DNA of 64,000 nt from Chitinophagales bacterium (GCA_013298845.1 JAAFJN010000005.1:146908-210907); one strand, 5' to 3'; numbered from the stretch's first letter, positions 1 to 9,520 are shown. Program-made: numbers and translations. Notes: generated by a model from the letters alone, not told the origin.

Positions 1-770
1 TGTTGGGGGTGATGAAACCGGCTGTGCAGGTGAATTTCGCCTTCGCTGCCGTAAATGGTGGCCTCCACGGGCGTATCGGCTGCAATGGAACAATGGCCCA
101 GCGCCAATTGCCGATCGGAGTACCGGATGGTAAAAACGCAGGTTTCGTCCACGCCATCGCGGGTGAGGGTGGCGGCCGCCTGAATATCGTCGGGGCGGGC
201 AATACCAAACAGGTCCTGAAAAAACAACAGGGGATAAATACCGATATCCAGCAACGCACCGCCGCCTAATTGGGGCGAAAATAACCTCGATTGGGCATTG
301 TACGGGGCAAAAAAACTAAAATCGGCTTTGGCCGAATGTACCTGCCCAATGGCTCCCGAACGCGCCAGTTCAAGGGCTTTATTGTACACCGGATGAAACA
401 ACGTCCACAGGGCTTCCATCAAAAAAAGATTTTTTTCCCGCGCCAGGGCGATCATTTCCCGCGTTTGGTCGGGGTGCATCGAGAACGGTTTTTCGCACAA
501 TACGTGGTGGCCTTTGCGCAGGCACATCATCGTGTGTGGGTAATGAAAAACGTGGGGGGTGGCGATATACACGACGTCAATGCCGGGAAAATCCAGCATT
601 TGTTCGTAGGAGCCGAAAGCGTGGGGGCAATTGAATTGTTGGGCAAATTCCTGCGCCCGCGCCAGGGTATTGGAAGCCACGGCAAAAAGTTGCGCGCCGG
701 GCACAAAACGGAGGTCTTCGGCGAATTTTCGGGCAATTTTGCCGGGGCCGATAATGGCGAAATTGATCAT
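1..770 (-). CDS. Gfo/Idh/MocA-family NAD(P)-dependent oxidoreductase (3' end beyond window)
   Basis: Read on the minus strand from the ATG at 770; the frame stays open to base 1, so about 256 residues are present and roughly 70-90 C-terminal residues lie outside the window (the family is usually 330-350 aa). The N-terminus is a Rossmann nucleotide-binding fold beginning MINFAIIGPGKIARKF. The family hallmark Glu-Lys-Pro is at residues 93-95 (CEKPFSMH). Later residues (GGGALLDIGIYPL) match the substrate-binding alpha/beta domain, where a conserved Gly-Asp-Ile/Gly-Ile stretch is typical. Members oxidise or reduce sugars, inositols or trans-dihydrodiols with NAD(P); the substrate cannot be told here. 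The next gene upstream on the same strand is the PAP2-like membrane protein, 21 bases away. Confidence 0.88.
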   Translation of the reverse strand, partial: MINFAIIGPGKIARKFAEDLRFVPGAQLFAVASNTLARAQEFAQQFNCPHAFGSYEQMLDFPGIDVVYIATPHVFHYPHTMMCLRKGHHVLCEKPFSMHPDQTREMIALAREKNLFLMEALWTLFHPVYNKALELARSGAIGQVHSAKADFSFFAPYNAQSRLFSPQLGGGALLDIGIYPLLFFQDLFGIARPDDIQAAATLTRDGVDETCVFTIRYSDRQLALGHCSIAADTPVEATIYGSEGEIHLHSRFHHPQ

Positions 771-791
771 GGGTGGTGGGTTATTTTGATA

Positions 792-1451
792 CTAGGACAA
801 CAAGCCCGCCGAAAAAAACACCGCCGCCGCACCCACCACGTAACCACGGTACAACTCCGTGGGGGTATGGGCGCTAAGCGCTAAACGCGCCGTACCAACG
901 GCTCCGGCCAGCAATACCGCCAACGCAATCAACACCGGCCAACTCAGGAATATACCCATAAAAGGCACCATTTCGGTGGCTTCATTCCAGGAAAAGGGCA
1001 GCAATATCAACATCGAAACAAAACCGCCCATGCCGGCCGCGTGTACGCTGATTTTGGTAAAAATATTCAGAAAAAAACACACAAACAGCGAAATGGTGGC
1101 ACCTAATACAAAAGCCGTGTATAAAATGGGCGTTTGCGCCCCCGATAACAGGTTTTTAAACAACCACAAATAAAACACGCCCGACAAAATAAACGGCCCA
1201 ATGCGCTCTTGTTTGTCCGATAATTGCCAGGTTTGTACCATCCCCAACGATTTCATCATGCCAATGCCCACTACCGGTAACAATACCGTGGACACAAACA
1301 CCGCAAACAGGAGCAAAACGCCCCGTTGCTCAAACATATTCCCCACGCCAAAAGCATACGGGCTAATGGCCAACATCAGGAATAATACGTAGGTCAGTAC
1401 AAAAACCGGGTGACCAATTACTGAAAAAAAATGGGCTATTGTGCGGTTCAT
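792..1451 (-). CDS. PAP2-like integral membrane protein
   Basis: This 219-residue protein is almost entirely hydrophobic, with about six to seven predicted membrane segments. The C-terminal stretch ARLALSAHTPTELYRGYVVG resembles the last motif of type 2 phosphatidic acid phosphatases (SRxxxxxHxxxD-x-xxG). The middle motif is degenerate: KISVHAAGMGG stands where PSGH is expected. A role in lipid or undecaprenyl-phosphate dephosphorylation is therefore only a family-level inference, and loss of activity is possible. It starts one base after the smpB stop codon (gap is base 1452), so the two are almost certainly co-transcribed. Confidence 0.6.
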   Translation of the reverse strand: MNRTIAHFFSVIGHPVFVLTYVLFLMLAISPYAFGVGNMFEQRGVLLLFAVFVSTVLLPVVGIGMMKSLGMVQTWQLSDKQERIGPFILSGVFYLWLFKNLLSGAQTPILYTAFVLGATISLFVCFFLNIFTKISVHAAGMGGFVSMLILLPFSWNEATEMVPFMGIFLSWPVLIALAVLLAGAVGTARLALSAHTPTELYRGYVVGAAAVFFSAGLLS

Positions 1452-1452
1452 A

Positions 1453-1932
1453 CTACGACGCTTCTCGGGTTTTTAAAATTTTCTTTACGCGGTCCAAATC
1501 GCGTTTATTTTCGCGCTCTTTAATCACTTCGCGTTTATCGTACGATTTTTTACCGGTTGCCAGCGCCACGCGCAATTTGGCAAAACCCCGGTCATTGATA
1601 AACAATTTAATCGGAATCAGGGTATAACCTTTTTCCTTGGACTTTTTTTCTAATTTGCGCAATTCGGGTTTGCGCAACAGTAGTTTACGCGAACGGCGGG
1701 TCTCGTGGTTATTGTCGGTCCCGTGCGAATATTCGGCGATAAACATACTTTTTACCCATAATTCGCCCATTTCCAGCAAACACCAGGCATCGGAAAGGTT
1801 GGCATTGCCCGCCCGGATACTTTTAATTTCGGTACCCGTCAGCATCATGCCCGCGTCAAATTCTTGTACAAAATAGTACTCATACGACGCTTTTTTATTA
1901 AAAATTTCTACGTTCTGCTTTTTCTTAGACAT
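1453..1932 (-). CDS. smpB: SsrA-binding protein SmpB
   Basis: SmpB binds tmRNA and delivers it to stalled ribosomes for trans-translation. The 159-residue product starts MSKKKQNVEIFNKKASYEY and carries the family's oligonucleotide-binding beta-barrel signatures: GTEIKSIRAGNANLSDA near residue 40, the LLRKPELRKL helix, and the basic C-terminal tail (KKSYDKREVIKERENKRDLDR) that enters the ribosomal decoding channel. The ATG at 1932 is chosen because an upstream extension to 1986 would add residues absent from the family. The PAP2-like gene follows with a one-base gap. Confidence 0.97.
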   Translation of the reverse strand: MSKKKQNVEIFNKKASYEYYFVQEFDAGMMLTGTEIKSIRAGNANLSDAWCLLEMGELWVKSMFIAEYSHGTDNNHETRRSRKLLLRKPELRKLEKKSKEKGYTLIPIKLFINDRGFAKLRVALATGKKSYDKREVIKERENKRDLDRVKKILKTREAS

Positions 1933-1992
1933 TTCTCTTGTGTAATGATCGAAGCGAAAAGTGCGGACCAAACGCACCACGCCCACGCCTGT

Positions 1993-4900
1993 TTATTCGC
2001 TTTGCAATGCTTCTAACCGTATTTTGTACACGTACTGCGGCGTACGGCTGTACATGTCGCGGTACAGTTCCAGTGCCCGCAAATGGTGTTTGGTCGGGTG
2101 GTCGGCCACTTTCCTGATTTCAAAACTAACGGCGGCTTCTTCTCTTTCGTTCCGCGCCAGGTGTAAAAGTTGTTGCAAAAGGCTCAACGCCTCGGTGCGC
2201 CGACCATCGGCCATAAAAATGCGGGCTTTCAGCATATCGGCCTCGAAGGTGAGGTCGCCGTTACCCAAACCAATGGCAATGTTGCGGCCTTCTTCGTACA
2301 AAAGGGTTGCCGGGCCGGTTTCTCCTTTTTGAAGGTGTACCTGGCCTTTTTCGATCAAAGAATACCCCAACACCAGGCGGTTGCCCATTTGGCGCGAATA
2401 GTCAATGGCTTCGTTGTAAAAGGAGATGGATTTTTCCAAATCACCCAAATAATACCAGTTGTCGCCCAAGGTATTGAGGGCTTTGGCGATACCTTTTTTA
2501 TAGTTTAACTCGCGGCTGAGGCGCAAATTTTCTTCAATGCACGTCGTGGAGCGTTCAAATTCGCCGGTAATGGACAACAAATCGCCAATTAACCCGTAAG
2601 CAATGGCGGTGCCCTGCTTATCGCCCATTTCCTGCGCCAATACCAAGTCGCGCTCGAAATTTTGCATGGCTTTGATGTAATCACCTTTTTTCTCCCACAC
2701 CGAACCGATACAACCAATACAAATGGTCATGGTCAGTTTATTGCCCAATTCTTCGGAAAGCGCCAGCCCTTTTTCGAGGCAAAGCAACGCGCTGTCGAGG
2801 CTGTTTTTTTCGAGAAAAATAATCCCGAGGTTGGTATAAAGCGTCGTTTGACCTTGTTTGTCTTTGTACTGTTCACTAATGGTCAATTGTTGCTCCAACC
2901 ACCGTACACCTTCGTCGTAATGGCCCTGGTTCATGTAAATCAGGCCCAAATTGGCCACAATACCCGCGTTTTCGGCCTCGCGTTGTTGGGTGCGGTTAAT
3001 TTCGATGGCTTTGGCAAACCAACTTTTGGCGGCATCGTAGTTGCCCTGGCGGAAAAACAAAGTACCGAGGTTACCAAAGGTTTTGGAAATACCGATTTGG
3101 TCATCGGCGAGTTCAAAGCAGGTAACGGCCGATTCGAGGTTTTTGCGGGCTTCGGTGTAATCTCCGCGCAGCATGAGCAATTGCCCGAGGCGGCGGTTGG
3201 CGCGCCCAATCAGGAACCAATCGTTGAGCGCTTTGGCCTTTTCGAGGGCTTCCTGGTAGTCTTTTTCGGCTTCGGCCCATTGGCCAATGAGTTCGTGTAC
3301 TGCTCCTTTACGCAACAGGATTTTGACCCGTTTTTTGCTTTTTTTACTAACGTCGCTCAGGTGTTTGAGCAGTTTTTCGTAAAAAACCAACGCCTGACGG
3401 TTTTGGAAATTGCGCTGCGCGTACCGGGCGGCTTTTTCCAAATATTTGTCCGTCTTTTTGTCCATTTCGGCTTGTTCGTAGTGGAACGCCAAATCCACGT
3501 AACGCTCTTCCGAATTGGGGTAAAGGCGTTCGATGGCTTCGGCAATGGACTGGTGGAGTTCGCGCAGACGGGTGCGCAATTGCATATCGTAAGCAGCTTC
3601 GCGCAGCAACGAGTGGCGGAAAATGTACCGCAATTCGTTCATAGCGTGCCAAATTTGCCATTTTTCGGCGGTTTCCACTTGTTCGCGGAGTACATTCTCC
3701 AAGTCGCCATTGCGCAACAAAAACTCTTCCTGACGCGCCATAACGGCCGACAATACCGGCAATTCGAACTCGCGGCCAATAACAGCGGCGGCTTTTACCG
3801 TTTCTTTGACCAGGCCACTCAAACGGTCAATCCGCGACATCATGATTTGTTTCACCGAATCACTGATTTGTACATCGCGGTTTTTGAGTTGAATAAGGCC
3901 CTCTTTTTCCACCAGCATATCACCCTCGCGGAAATAATCCACCATTTGTTCCAGATAAAACGGGTTGCCCTGGGTCATGCGTTGCAACAGGTCGTACAGT
4001 TCTTCGTGTACTTTCCCGTTGAGGCGGTTTTCGGCAAATGTGCGCAAATTGGCCGGCGACAGGTAATTCAGATCCACTTCGAGGTCTTTTACCCCGATTT
4101 CCTCCAGGAAATTGCGGCGAATGGGGTAATTGCGGCTGCCATCGTCTTCGTAACGGCTGCTGGCCAGCAACATAATGGGGTAACTTTGGGCGCGGCGGAT
4201 GAACTGCATCAAAAACTCGCGCGACATGTCGTCGTACCAGTGGGTATCTTCCAGTTCAATCACAATGGGCCGGATCAGCGCCTCGGCAATAAAGAGGTTA
4301 GCCACCGCCGACAGGGCATTTTGGTAACGGCCCCGGGCGTCGAGTTGTTCCCAAAGGCCGCCGGGTTTATTTACACTCACCAAAGCCGCCAGCACCGATT
4401 CGGTACGGGCGATTTCGCGGCGCACCAAATCGGCCTCCGGGTGTGCACTTTGCGTGAGGTCGAGTTGTAGTTTGATAAAATTCCGGTCAAATTTTTCCGT
4501 GTTGATTTGGGAAGAATTTTCGGGACTTTGTTCAAAATAATTTTTTAAAAAATAAATAAAAGGGTTGAATGGCTTGCGCAAAATTTGGTCGCTTTGGCAA
4601 TTGAACCACCCCAAAGAAGTGCGCTCACTGAGGGAGCGGCGCAATTCGTAACTCAAGCGGCTTTTACCAATGCCTGCTTCACCAAAAATATAAGCGATGC
4701 CGGAAAAACGGCCTTCTGTGAGCGGCGTACCAAAATCCACCAATTTTTTTAGTTCTTCGTCGCGGCCAATGTAAGCCCCGGCAAAACCCGAGCGCCCGCT
4801 GATGCTTCGGCCCGTGAGTTGGTACATTTGGATGGGGTGTTCGAAGCCTTTAAACTGACCTTCGCCCCGCGAACTAAACCGGAAAGTGCGGTTGCGCTGG

Positions 4901-6030
4901 ATATTTTCGTCGGTGAGTACTTCGTCCCACTCGGCTTTCGACATCAAACGGGCGGCGAGGTTCACGCGTGCCCCCACGGCGGCGTATTGGCAGCGCTCGT
5001 CGGTACCAATTACCCCGGCAAAAGCGATGCCCGAGGTAATCCCGATGCGGTAGCGCGCACCGGTCAGGCCATTGAGGCTTTTCAGGTCATCGTCAATGGC
5101 GCTCACGTATTCGAGTGCGCGCTCGACGTTGTTTTCAAAAGAGACGGGTGCCCCGAAAATACTGAGCATAATGCCGCCTTTGTCCCCAAAATCAATTTCT
5201 TTAAAATAAGCGCCAAAATTGAGGCTATGTTCCAAAATGGTCGTTGCCAAATGGTTAAGCGACTGGTGGGAATCAACGCCGGTAAACGAAAGGAAAACGC
5301 TGACGACATTGCGGAATTCGCCGGTTTCGTTGCCCGAATACACGTCTTTGGGCAAAAACTCGGCCATAATTGCCGGGTCGGGCGCGGGTAATTCGGGGGC
5401 GCTGAATTGAGCGTGGGCGAGGAACGCCTTTTCGGGTAAAAACAAATGCCAACCGTCTCCCAAACTTTTGGCGGGTAAAATATTGGAAGGGAAGCGTTGC
5501 AGGAGGGCATCGTCACCTACCATTTGCAGGTTACCGGCTTTGGTTTGGGCATTGCCACAATTATCAATGGGCGTTCCGCGAAAATAATACGATTTGCGGC
5601 GATCGCCCACAATTCCCCAATCCACGCGGCCGAAAGACATCCCGATTTTGATCCCGATTTCGTAATTGCACAACGCACCGCCCGATTTTTTTTCCTGTTC
5701 AAAATGGTACAATGCCGATTGGGCGGTCGCGATAAAGCGCTGCCCAACCTGTTCAGAATCGTCGAGAACGGGAAAAATGGCGGTAAAACTATCACCGGCG
5801 AAATAGGGGATAAATCCACCGTTGCGGTACACCAACTGAACCGAGGGCTGAAAAATATCGTTGAGGGTAACCGAAAGTTCTTCGGCCCCAACGGCCCCCC
5901 TTTCCATGAGTGTATTGGTCAACTGGGTAAAACCACTCAAGTCAACAAACATAGTATAGGCGTTTAAATGCCCTTCCATGATGCCGGCGCGATAGTGTTC
6001 CTGAATAAAATGTGGTAAAAAATGCTTCAC
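1993..6030 (-). CDS. Tandem class III cyclase domains - AAA/STAND ATPase - TPR protein (soluble adenylyl cyclase-like architecture)
   Basis: This 1345-residue protein has four visible parts. Residues about 20-180 form a class III nucleotide cyclase domain with FVDLSGFT (metal Asp30) and PYFAGDSFTAIF (metal Asp80). Residues about 235-390 form a second cyclase fold. It lacks the first metal Asp (FLSFTGVD) and has no GD at the second, but it keeps the transition-state Asn/Arg motif VGARVNLAARLM, whereas the first domain reads GNAQTKA there. The two halves may thus complement each other in one composite site. A P-loop (GEAGIGKSRL, about residue 447) opens an AAA_16-type ATPase, and about ten TPRs fill residues 870-1270. 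Order and pseudosymmetry match mammalian ADCY10. The likely start is GTG at 6030; ATG at 5979 (residue 18) is the alternative. It is divergent from the sigma gene at 6222. Confidence 0.88.
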   Translation of the reverse strand: MKHFLPHFIQEHYRAGIMEGHLNAYTMFVDLSGFTQLTNTLMERGAVGAEELSVTLNDIFQPSVQLVYRNGGFIPYFAGDSFTAIFPVLDDSEQVGQRFIATAQSALYHFEQEKKSGGALCNYEIGIKIGMSFGRVDWGIVGDRRKSYYFRGTPIDNCGNAQTKAGNLQMVGDDALLQRFPSNILPAKSLGDGWHLFLPEKAFLAHAQFSAPELPAPDPAIMAEFLPKDVYSGNETGEFRNVVSVFLSFTGVDSHQSLNHLATTILEHSLNFGAYFKEIDFGDKGGIMLSIFGAPVSFENNVERALEYVSAIDDDLKSLNGLTGARYRIGITSGIAFAGVIGTDERCQYAAVGARVNLAARLMSKAEWDEVLTDENIQRNRTFRFSSRGEGQFKGFEHPIQMYQLTGRSISGRSGFAGAYIGRDEELKKLVDFGTPLTEGRFSGIAYIFGEAGIGKSRLSYELRRSLSERTSLGWFNCQSDQILRKPFNPFIYFLKNYFEQSPENSSQINTEKFDRNFIKLQLDLTQSAHPEADLVRREIARTESVLAALVSVNKPGGLWEQLDARGRYQNALSAVANLFIAEALIRPIVIELEDTHWYDDMSREFLMQFIRRAQSYPIMLLASSRYEDDGSRNYPIRRNFLEEIGVKDLEVDLNYLSPANLRTFAENRLNGKVHEELYDLLQRMTQGNPFYLEQMVDYFREGDMLVEKEGLIQLKNRDVQISDSVKQIMMSRIDRLSGLVKETVKAAAVIGREFELPVLSAVMARQEEFLLRNGDLENVLREQVETAEKWQIWHAMNELRYIFRHSLLREAAYDMQLRTRLRELHQSIAEAIERLYPNSEERYVDLAFHYEQAEMDKKTDKYLEKAARYAQRNFQNRQALVFYEKLLKHLSDVSKKSKKRVKILLRKGAVHELIGQWAEAEKDYQEALEKAKALNDWFLIGRANRRLGQLLMLRGDYTEARKNLESAVTCFELADDQIGISKTFGNLGTLFFRQGNYDAAKSWFAKAIEINRTQQREAENAGIVANLGLIYMNQGHYDEGVRWLEQQLTISEQYKDKQGQTTLYTNLGIIFLEKNSLDSALLCLEKGLALSEELGNKLTMTICIGCIGSVWEKKGDYIKAMQNFERDLVLAQEMGDKQGTAIAYGLIGDLLSITGEFERSTTCIEENLRLSRELNYKKGIAKALNTLGDNWYYLGDLEKSISFYNEAIDYSRQMGNRLVLGYSLIEKGQVHLQKGETGPATLLYEEGRNIAIGLGNGDLTFEADMLKARIFMADGRRTEALSLLQQLLHLARNEREEAAVSFEIRKVADHPTKHHLRALELYRDMYSRTPQYVYKIRLEALQSE

Positions 6031-6221
6031 AATACTGGAGTGTGGTTCGGAGCGGGTGCGAAGTTACGGTTTTTTGTGGACATGGTTACTAAACGGGACG
6101 AACATAAAAAAATTGCCAACGTTACCAACCCTACCCAACCCTTTTTTCAAGTTCTGCGTTATTACCAATAACAACCAACAAATTACTGCTAACAAACGAA
6201 ATTTAACCACCTTTCATTTGT
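6031..6221. promoter_or_regulatory. Divergent intergenic promoter region (cyclase / sigma module A)
   Basis: 191 bases separate the start of the cyclase-ATPase gene (minus) from the first ECF sigma gene (plus). It must hold the promoters of both transcription units. It is A/T-rich near 6150-6210, but I see no clear TAnnTTTG box or inverted repeat that I would call as an operator. Confidence 0.4.
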
Positions 6222-6773
6222 ATGAAAGTAACGCCCGAACTCTTAGAGTCTGCCCGACAAGGCGACAGAAAAGCGCAGTACTTGCTGTATAAGCAGTGCT
6301 TTCCCGTGCTTATGTCGGTCTGTGCGCGTTATCATTGTGGTGAACAAGATGCAGTAAGTGCCATTAATTTGGGATTCTTAAAAGTGATCCAAAGCCTCGA
6401 CCGCTATCCGCCGGATGCGGTGTTTGAAGCCTGGATACGCCGGATTCAAATTAATGTGTTGATTGATGAATTTAGAAAAAACAAAAAGTGGCGCACCCAA
6501 GTCTCTCACGCCGATGACCTCACGGTGCCTTCCATTACCAAATCACTCGAACCACAATGGAACGAAGCCGATTTGCAACTGGAGGCCGGCTATATTGAAC
6601 GGTTGCTACACCGATTACCACCCGTAACGCGGCAAGTATTTAACTTGTTCGCTTTAGACGGATTTTCTCACTCCGAAATTGGCAATTTGCTGGGTATTAG
6701 CGATGGTACCTCCAAATGGCACGTCAATTCGGCCCGAGCACAATTAAAGACCTGGCTGAGTCAGGTGAGTTAA
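6222..6773 (+). CDS. ECF RNA polymerase sigma factor (module A)
   Basis: A 183-residue ECF sigma factor. Region 2 spans about residues 12-90 (LLYKQCFPVLMSVCARYH, the divergent core-binding helix, then FEAWIRRIQINVLIDEFRK). Region 4 spans about residues 125-180, with LPPVTRQVFNLFALDGFSHSEIG and the DNA-reading helix LLGISDGTSKWHVNSAR. The usual D-x-x-Q-E-x-F signature in region 2.2 is replaced by DAVSAINLGFLKV, a divergence shared by Bacteroidota ECFs. It is followed five bases later by the anti-sigma/barrel gene and then a lipoprotein gene, forming module A. The paralogue is at 11932-12471. Confidence 0.93.
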   Translation: MKVTPELLESARQGDRKAQYLLYKQCFPVLMSVCARYHCGEQDAVSAINLGFLKVIQSLDRYPPDAVFEAWIRRIQINVLIDEFRKNKKWRTQVSHADDLTVPSITKSLEPQWNEADLQLEAGYIERLLHRLPPVTRQVFNLFALDGFSHSEIGNLLGISDGTSKWHVNSARAQLKTWLSQVS

Positions 6774-6778
6774 TACGC

Positions 6779-8311
6779 ATGGAACATTTTGACTTAGACG
6801 ATATGTTACGAAATGGTTTATCCGGCCAAACCCCCAATAGCCGCTTTGAGTTCAAAGAGGAATATTGGGAACAAGCCGTCGCCCTTCTGGAAGCAGATGA
6901 ACGCAAGAAAAAACGCCGCCGCATTTTGGCGTACACTTGCGTACTTACGCTGTTGCTGATTCCGGCAGCGGTGATGTACTACAAAACGGCGGTAGTGACA
7001 TCTCCCGCAACGCCGGTACCCGTCCCCACCCGTACGGAAGCCACCTCTATGGCGCAACATACCCCGGCTGCCGGCACTAATGACCAACGTGTATTGGCCG
7101 AAAAACAAAATCAAACCGTTTCAGCGCCGGTAAATAAAAAGTTAAATGATCAGGCAACCAAATTTACAACACCCGAGTCATTAATACAACAAACAACCAT
7201 ACAACAATCCCCTACTTTAGCAGAAGCCAAAAATAATAACCTACGCAATACCCAAAACACAACAGACAATATTCCTAAACCCCAAAAAAACCAAATTGAA
7301 AGCACCACGAAAAACAATAATCTCCAGCCGTTAACCCATACAATTTCAACGGCCCCTGAGCAATCGACAGTTTCCTACAACACCCAACAACCAGGCGCTA
7401 CGGTTCATCCTTCGTCGTCTGAAATCAATGTAGAATACACGGCACCGGTAGCAGCACTCGCTGTACTACCCGTTGCCATAAATGCACCTGAATTGCCCGT
7501 TAAAGCACCCGTTTTACCCGCATTTCAGTTGCCTGCACTCACGGCCATCCCAACACCGATTACAAAAACTCACCGTATCAAGCCCTTTGAATGGGGCATC
7601 GTGGCCTCCGTTTCTACCCCATCGGGGTTTTATATTGATGAAAAACCGGGATTGGCCCTGGGTTCCAATGTCCGCTACCGCCTACACAAAAATATTTACC
7701 TTCAGGGCGACTTGATGTGGCGGCGCTGGAAAGGAAACGTTAATGCCCAGGAATACTCTCAATTGGCCGGAAATAAAGAACTTGGCTTGGATACGCTTCC
7801 CGCAGTTATAAACACCGATAACAATATTATTAACGACATTGTTACCAACAACGCAACAACGCAATACGATTTTGGCTACCTCAACACCGAAGTCGTGACC
7901 GTAGCCAACGAAATTCACCAAATTGAATTACCTTTAACCGTGCAATACCAATGGCGGCGATTTGCGCTGGAAGCCGGGGTTCAATTCTCGGCGAAAATGC
8001 TGAAGCGGGTCATTACGGAACAGTACCAGTCTCAAAGTCTGGCCCCAACCGCTCAAAGAACCGCTGCCGCCGCCTATTTTGAACGATTCACTTCCAATAG
8101 TAACCGCTTTCAAACGGCGCTCATCGGTGGAATTCAATGGCAACCGTTGAAGCACTGGCGCTTCGGCTGCCGAATCAACTGGAGTACCAGCAACAACGCC
8201 GGTTTGCGGTATAATGCCAATTTTTTAGACTCCACAAATTTCGTTAAAAACTATTCGGTATCCTCAACCCGAATGATGACCACCGAAGCGAGAGCCGTAT
8301 ACCTGTTCTGA
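6779..8311 (+). CDS. Putative dual-membrane-spanning anti-sigma factor (cytosolic tail, TM helix, long linker, C-terminal outer-membrane barrel; module A)
   Basis: 510 residues from the ATG at 6779, five bases after the sigma stop. A short charged N-terminus (residues 1-48, ending ERKKKRRR) precedes one transmembrane helix (about 49-68). A roughly 210-residue low-complexity linker rich in Thr, Pro, Gln and Asn follows. The last about 225 residues alternate hydrophobic and polar residues, are rich in aromatic residues (QGDLMWRRW, IELPLTVQYQWRRFALEAG) and end in Phe, as outer-membrane beta-barrel proteins do. An inner-membrane helix plus an outer-membrane barrel on one chain, next to an ECF sigma gene, matches the dual-membrane-spanning anti-sigma (Dma) proteins known from Bacteroides. 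The sigma partner is inferred from adjacency. An upstream in-frame start at 6716 would overlap the sigma gene and is less likely. Confidence 0.8.
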   Translation: MEHFDLDDMLRNGLSGQTPNSRFEFKEEYWEQAVALLEADERKKKRRRILAYTCVLTLLLIPAAVMYYKTAVVTSPATPVPVPTRTEATSMAQHTPAAGTNDQRVLAEKQNQTVSAPVNKKLNDQATKFTTPESLIQQTTIQQSPTLAEAKNNNLRNTQNTTDNIPKPQKNQIESTTKNNNLQPLTHTISTAPEQSTVSYNTQQPGATVHPSSSEINVEYTAPVAALAVLPVAINAPELPVKAPVLPAFQLPALTAIPTPITKTHRIKPFEWGIVASVSTPSGFYIDEKPGLALGSNVRYRLHKNIYLQGDLMWRRWKGNVNAQEYSQLAGNKELGLDTLPAVINTDNNIINDIVTNNATTQYDFGYLNTEVVTVANEIHQIELPLTVQYQWRRFALEAGVQFSAKMLKRVITEQYQSQSLAPTAQRTAAAAYFERFTSNSNRFQTALIGGIQWQPLKHWRFGCRINWSTSNNAGLRYNANFLDSTNFVKNYSVSSTRMMTTEARAVYLF

Positions 8312-8317
8312 TTACAC

Positions 8318-9424
8318 ATGAAAAAGCATTTTTTTTTGTTCCTGACCCTGTCCGGCCTCCTGTCTGGCTGTTCCAAAGAAATTATTGACTCCGGTTTGTC
8401 CAACGACCCGGTGTTTACCATTGCGGGCACGCTTAACGGTAATGATTACAAAATCACCGCCGGTAAAGACAGCGTTTATCATTTTACCAATGTTAATTTT
8501 TTGCCGGATCGTGATATGATAGAGGCAACGGGTTTGTTTTCTGATCAAACCTGTCCCACCGGCGATTGTCCCGGGTCGGTTCGTTTTATTTTCAGAAGTC
8601 AGATTTCCCGCACCGGACTGGAATCCCAAATTGCCAATTTACCTTATTTACAAGATTCCATTTCGGGCGATGTTATGTATCCCATTACCATTACCCCAAT
8701 CGCCGATACCACGCTGACCACAGTGGCATTGGTACTCAGTAATGGAACTACTTCGGTGGGCCGGATGCCCCTCCTAACCAACCTGTTTTCCAATGCTCCG
8801 ATAACCATCAGTGTTATTTCGGAAATGGGTAACGGTACATACCTGAGCAGCAATACCACTTTTCTGCCCCAACACCCCGACTCGTGTCAGGCGATTGGCA
8901 TTAAAGCAACGCTGGAAAGCGGTATCCTCAAAATGCAGATTAACCCGGCTTTGACCAGTCAATTTGGATATTCCTATTTATGGTCCAATGGTTACGCTGG
9001 CCCCGATTTGGAAGTGGATTTTTCGCCAGGCACCTTGTACACGGTTTCGGCAATTCCTGCTAACAACGCTTGTGCCGCATCGGCTACGCTCCGTTTGCCC
9101 AACGTAGAAAAACTCCAAATCAATACACCTACGTTTGAAGCCATTACCACGGGGGCTACTGCTTCTATTTTTCAGGAAGGGGTAGAAATTCAATGGACCA
9201 ATGCTGAGGGGGTACAATTTAGTACCAGCAGTATCAACAATAATGAAGATTCTTATTTTATTGTGGAAGAAATTGCCCCCTACAAAGAAAATGAAAACGG
9301 CGACGCAACACTAAAGTTAAATATTCGCTACAAATGTGTCCTCGGTTCCGGCAATGTGACCGGCACCCCGGCAAATTCCGTTAACCTCACGGGATCTGGA
9401 GTGATTGCCGTAGGTCAACAATAA
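8318..9424 (+). CDS. Predicted lipoprotein of sigma module A
   Basis: 368 residues with a lipoprotein signal peptide (MKKHFFLFLTLSGLLSGC; lipobox LSGC, lipidated Cys18). The mature part is beta-rich, with several Cys pairs (CPTGDC near residue 75; others near 190 and 245) and a stretch (YSYLWSNGYAGPDLEVDFSPG) resembling the Ig-like SprB/PKD repeats of Bacteroidota surface proteins. I recognise no enzymatic motif. It begins six bases after the barrel anti-sigma gene and closes module A. Position suggests a cell-envelope target or partner of the sigma system, as for the lipoprotein at the end of module B; the two lipoproteins are not obviously homologous. Confidence 0.75.
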   Translation: MKKHFFLFLTLSGLLSGCSKEIIDSGLSNDPVFTIAGTLNGNDYKITAGKDSVYHFTNVNFLPDRDMIEATGLFSDQTCPTGDCPGSVRFIFRSQISRTGLESQIANLPYLQDSISGDVMYPITITPIADTTLTTVALVLSNGTTSVGRMPLLTNLFSNAPITISVISEMGNGTYLSSNTTFLPQHPDSCQAIGIKATLESGILKMQINPALTSQFGYSYLWSNGYAGPDLEVDFSPGTLYTVSAIPANNACAASATLRLPNVEKLQINTPTFEAITTGATASIFQEGVEIQWTNAEGVQFSTSSINNNEDSYFIVEEIAPYKENENGDATLKLNIRYKCVLGSGNVTGTPANSVNLTGSGVIAVGQQ

Positions 9425-9442
9425 TCTTTTACATTTTACGCA

Positions 9443-9480
9443 CAAAAAAAACCGAACCGGACTTTTCCGGCTCGGTTACA
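9443..9480 (-). terminator. Terminator between the two convergent sigma modules
   Basis: An 11-bp inverted repeat with one mismatch (9450-9460 and 9467-9477, loop ACTTTT) is bordered on its left by a run of eight A residues. On the minus strand this reads as a GC-rich hairpin followed by a U-run, so it should end module B. It lies between the two facing lipoprotein genes and may also slow transcription from module A, although the plus side has no T-run. Confidence 0.75.
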
Positions 9481-9520
9481 ATACGAAATTACTAAACACG
9501 GGTATTGTTTTTTTATATGC

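Noticed and set aside
2662-4470. 602-codon open frame on the plus strand, antisense to the cyclase-ATPase gene
   Set aside because: It mirrors the codon bias of the real minus-strand gene, has no recognisable domain and has no promoter or gene context.
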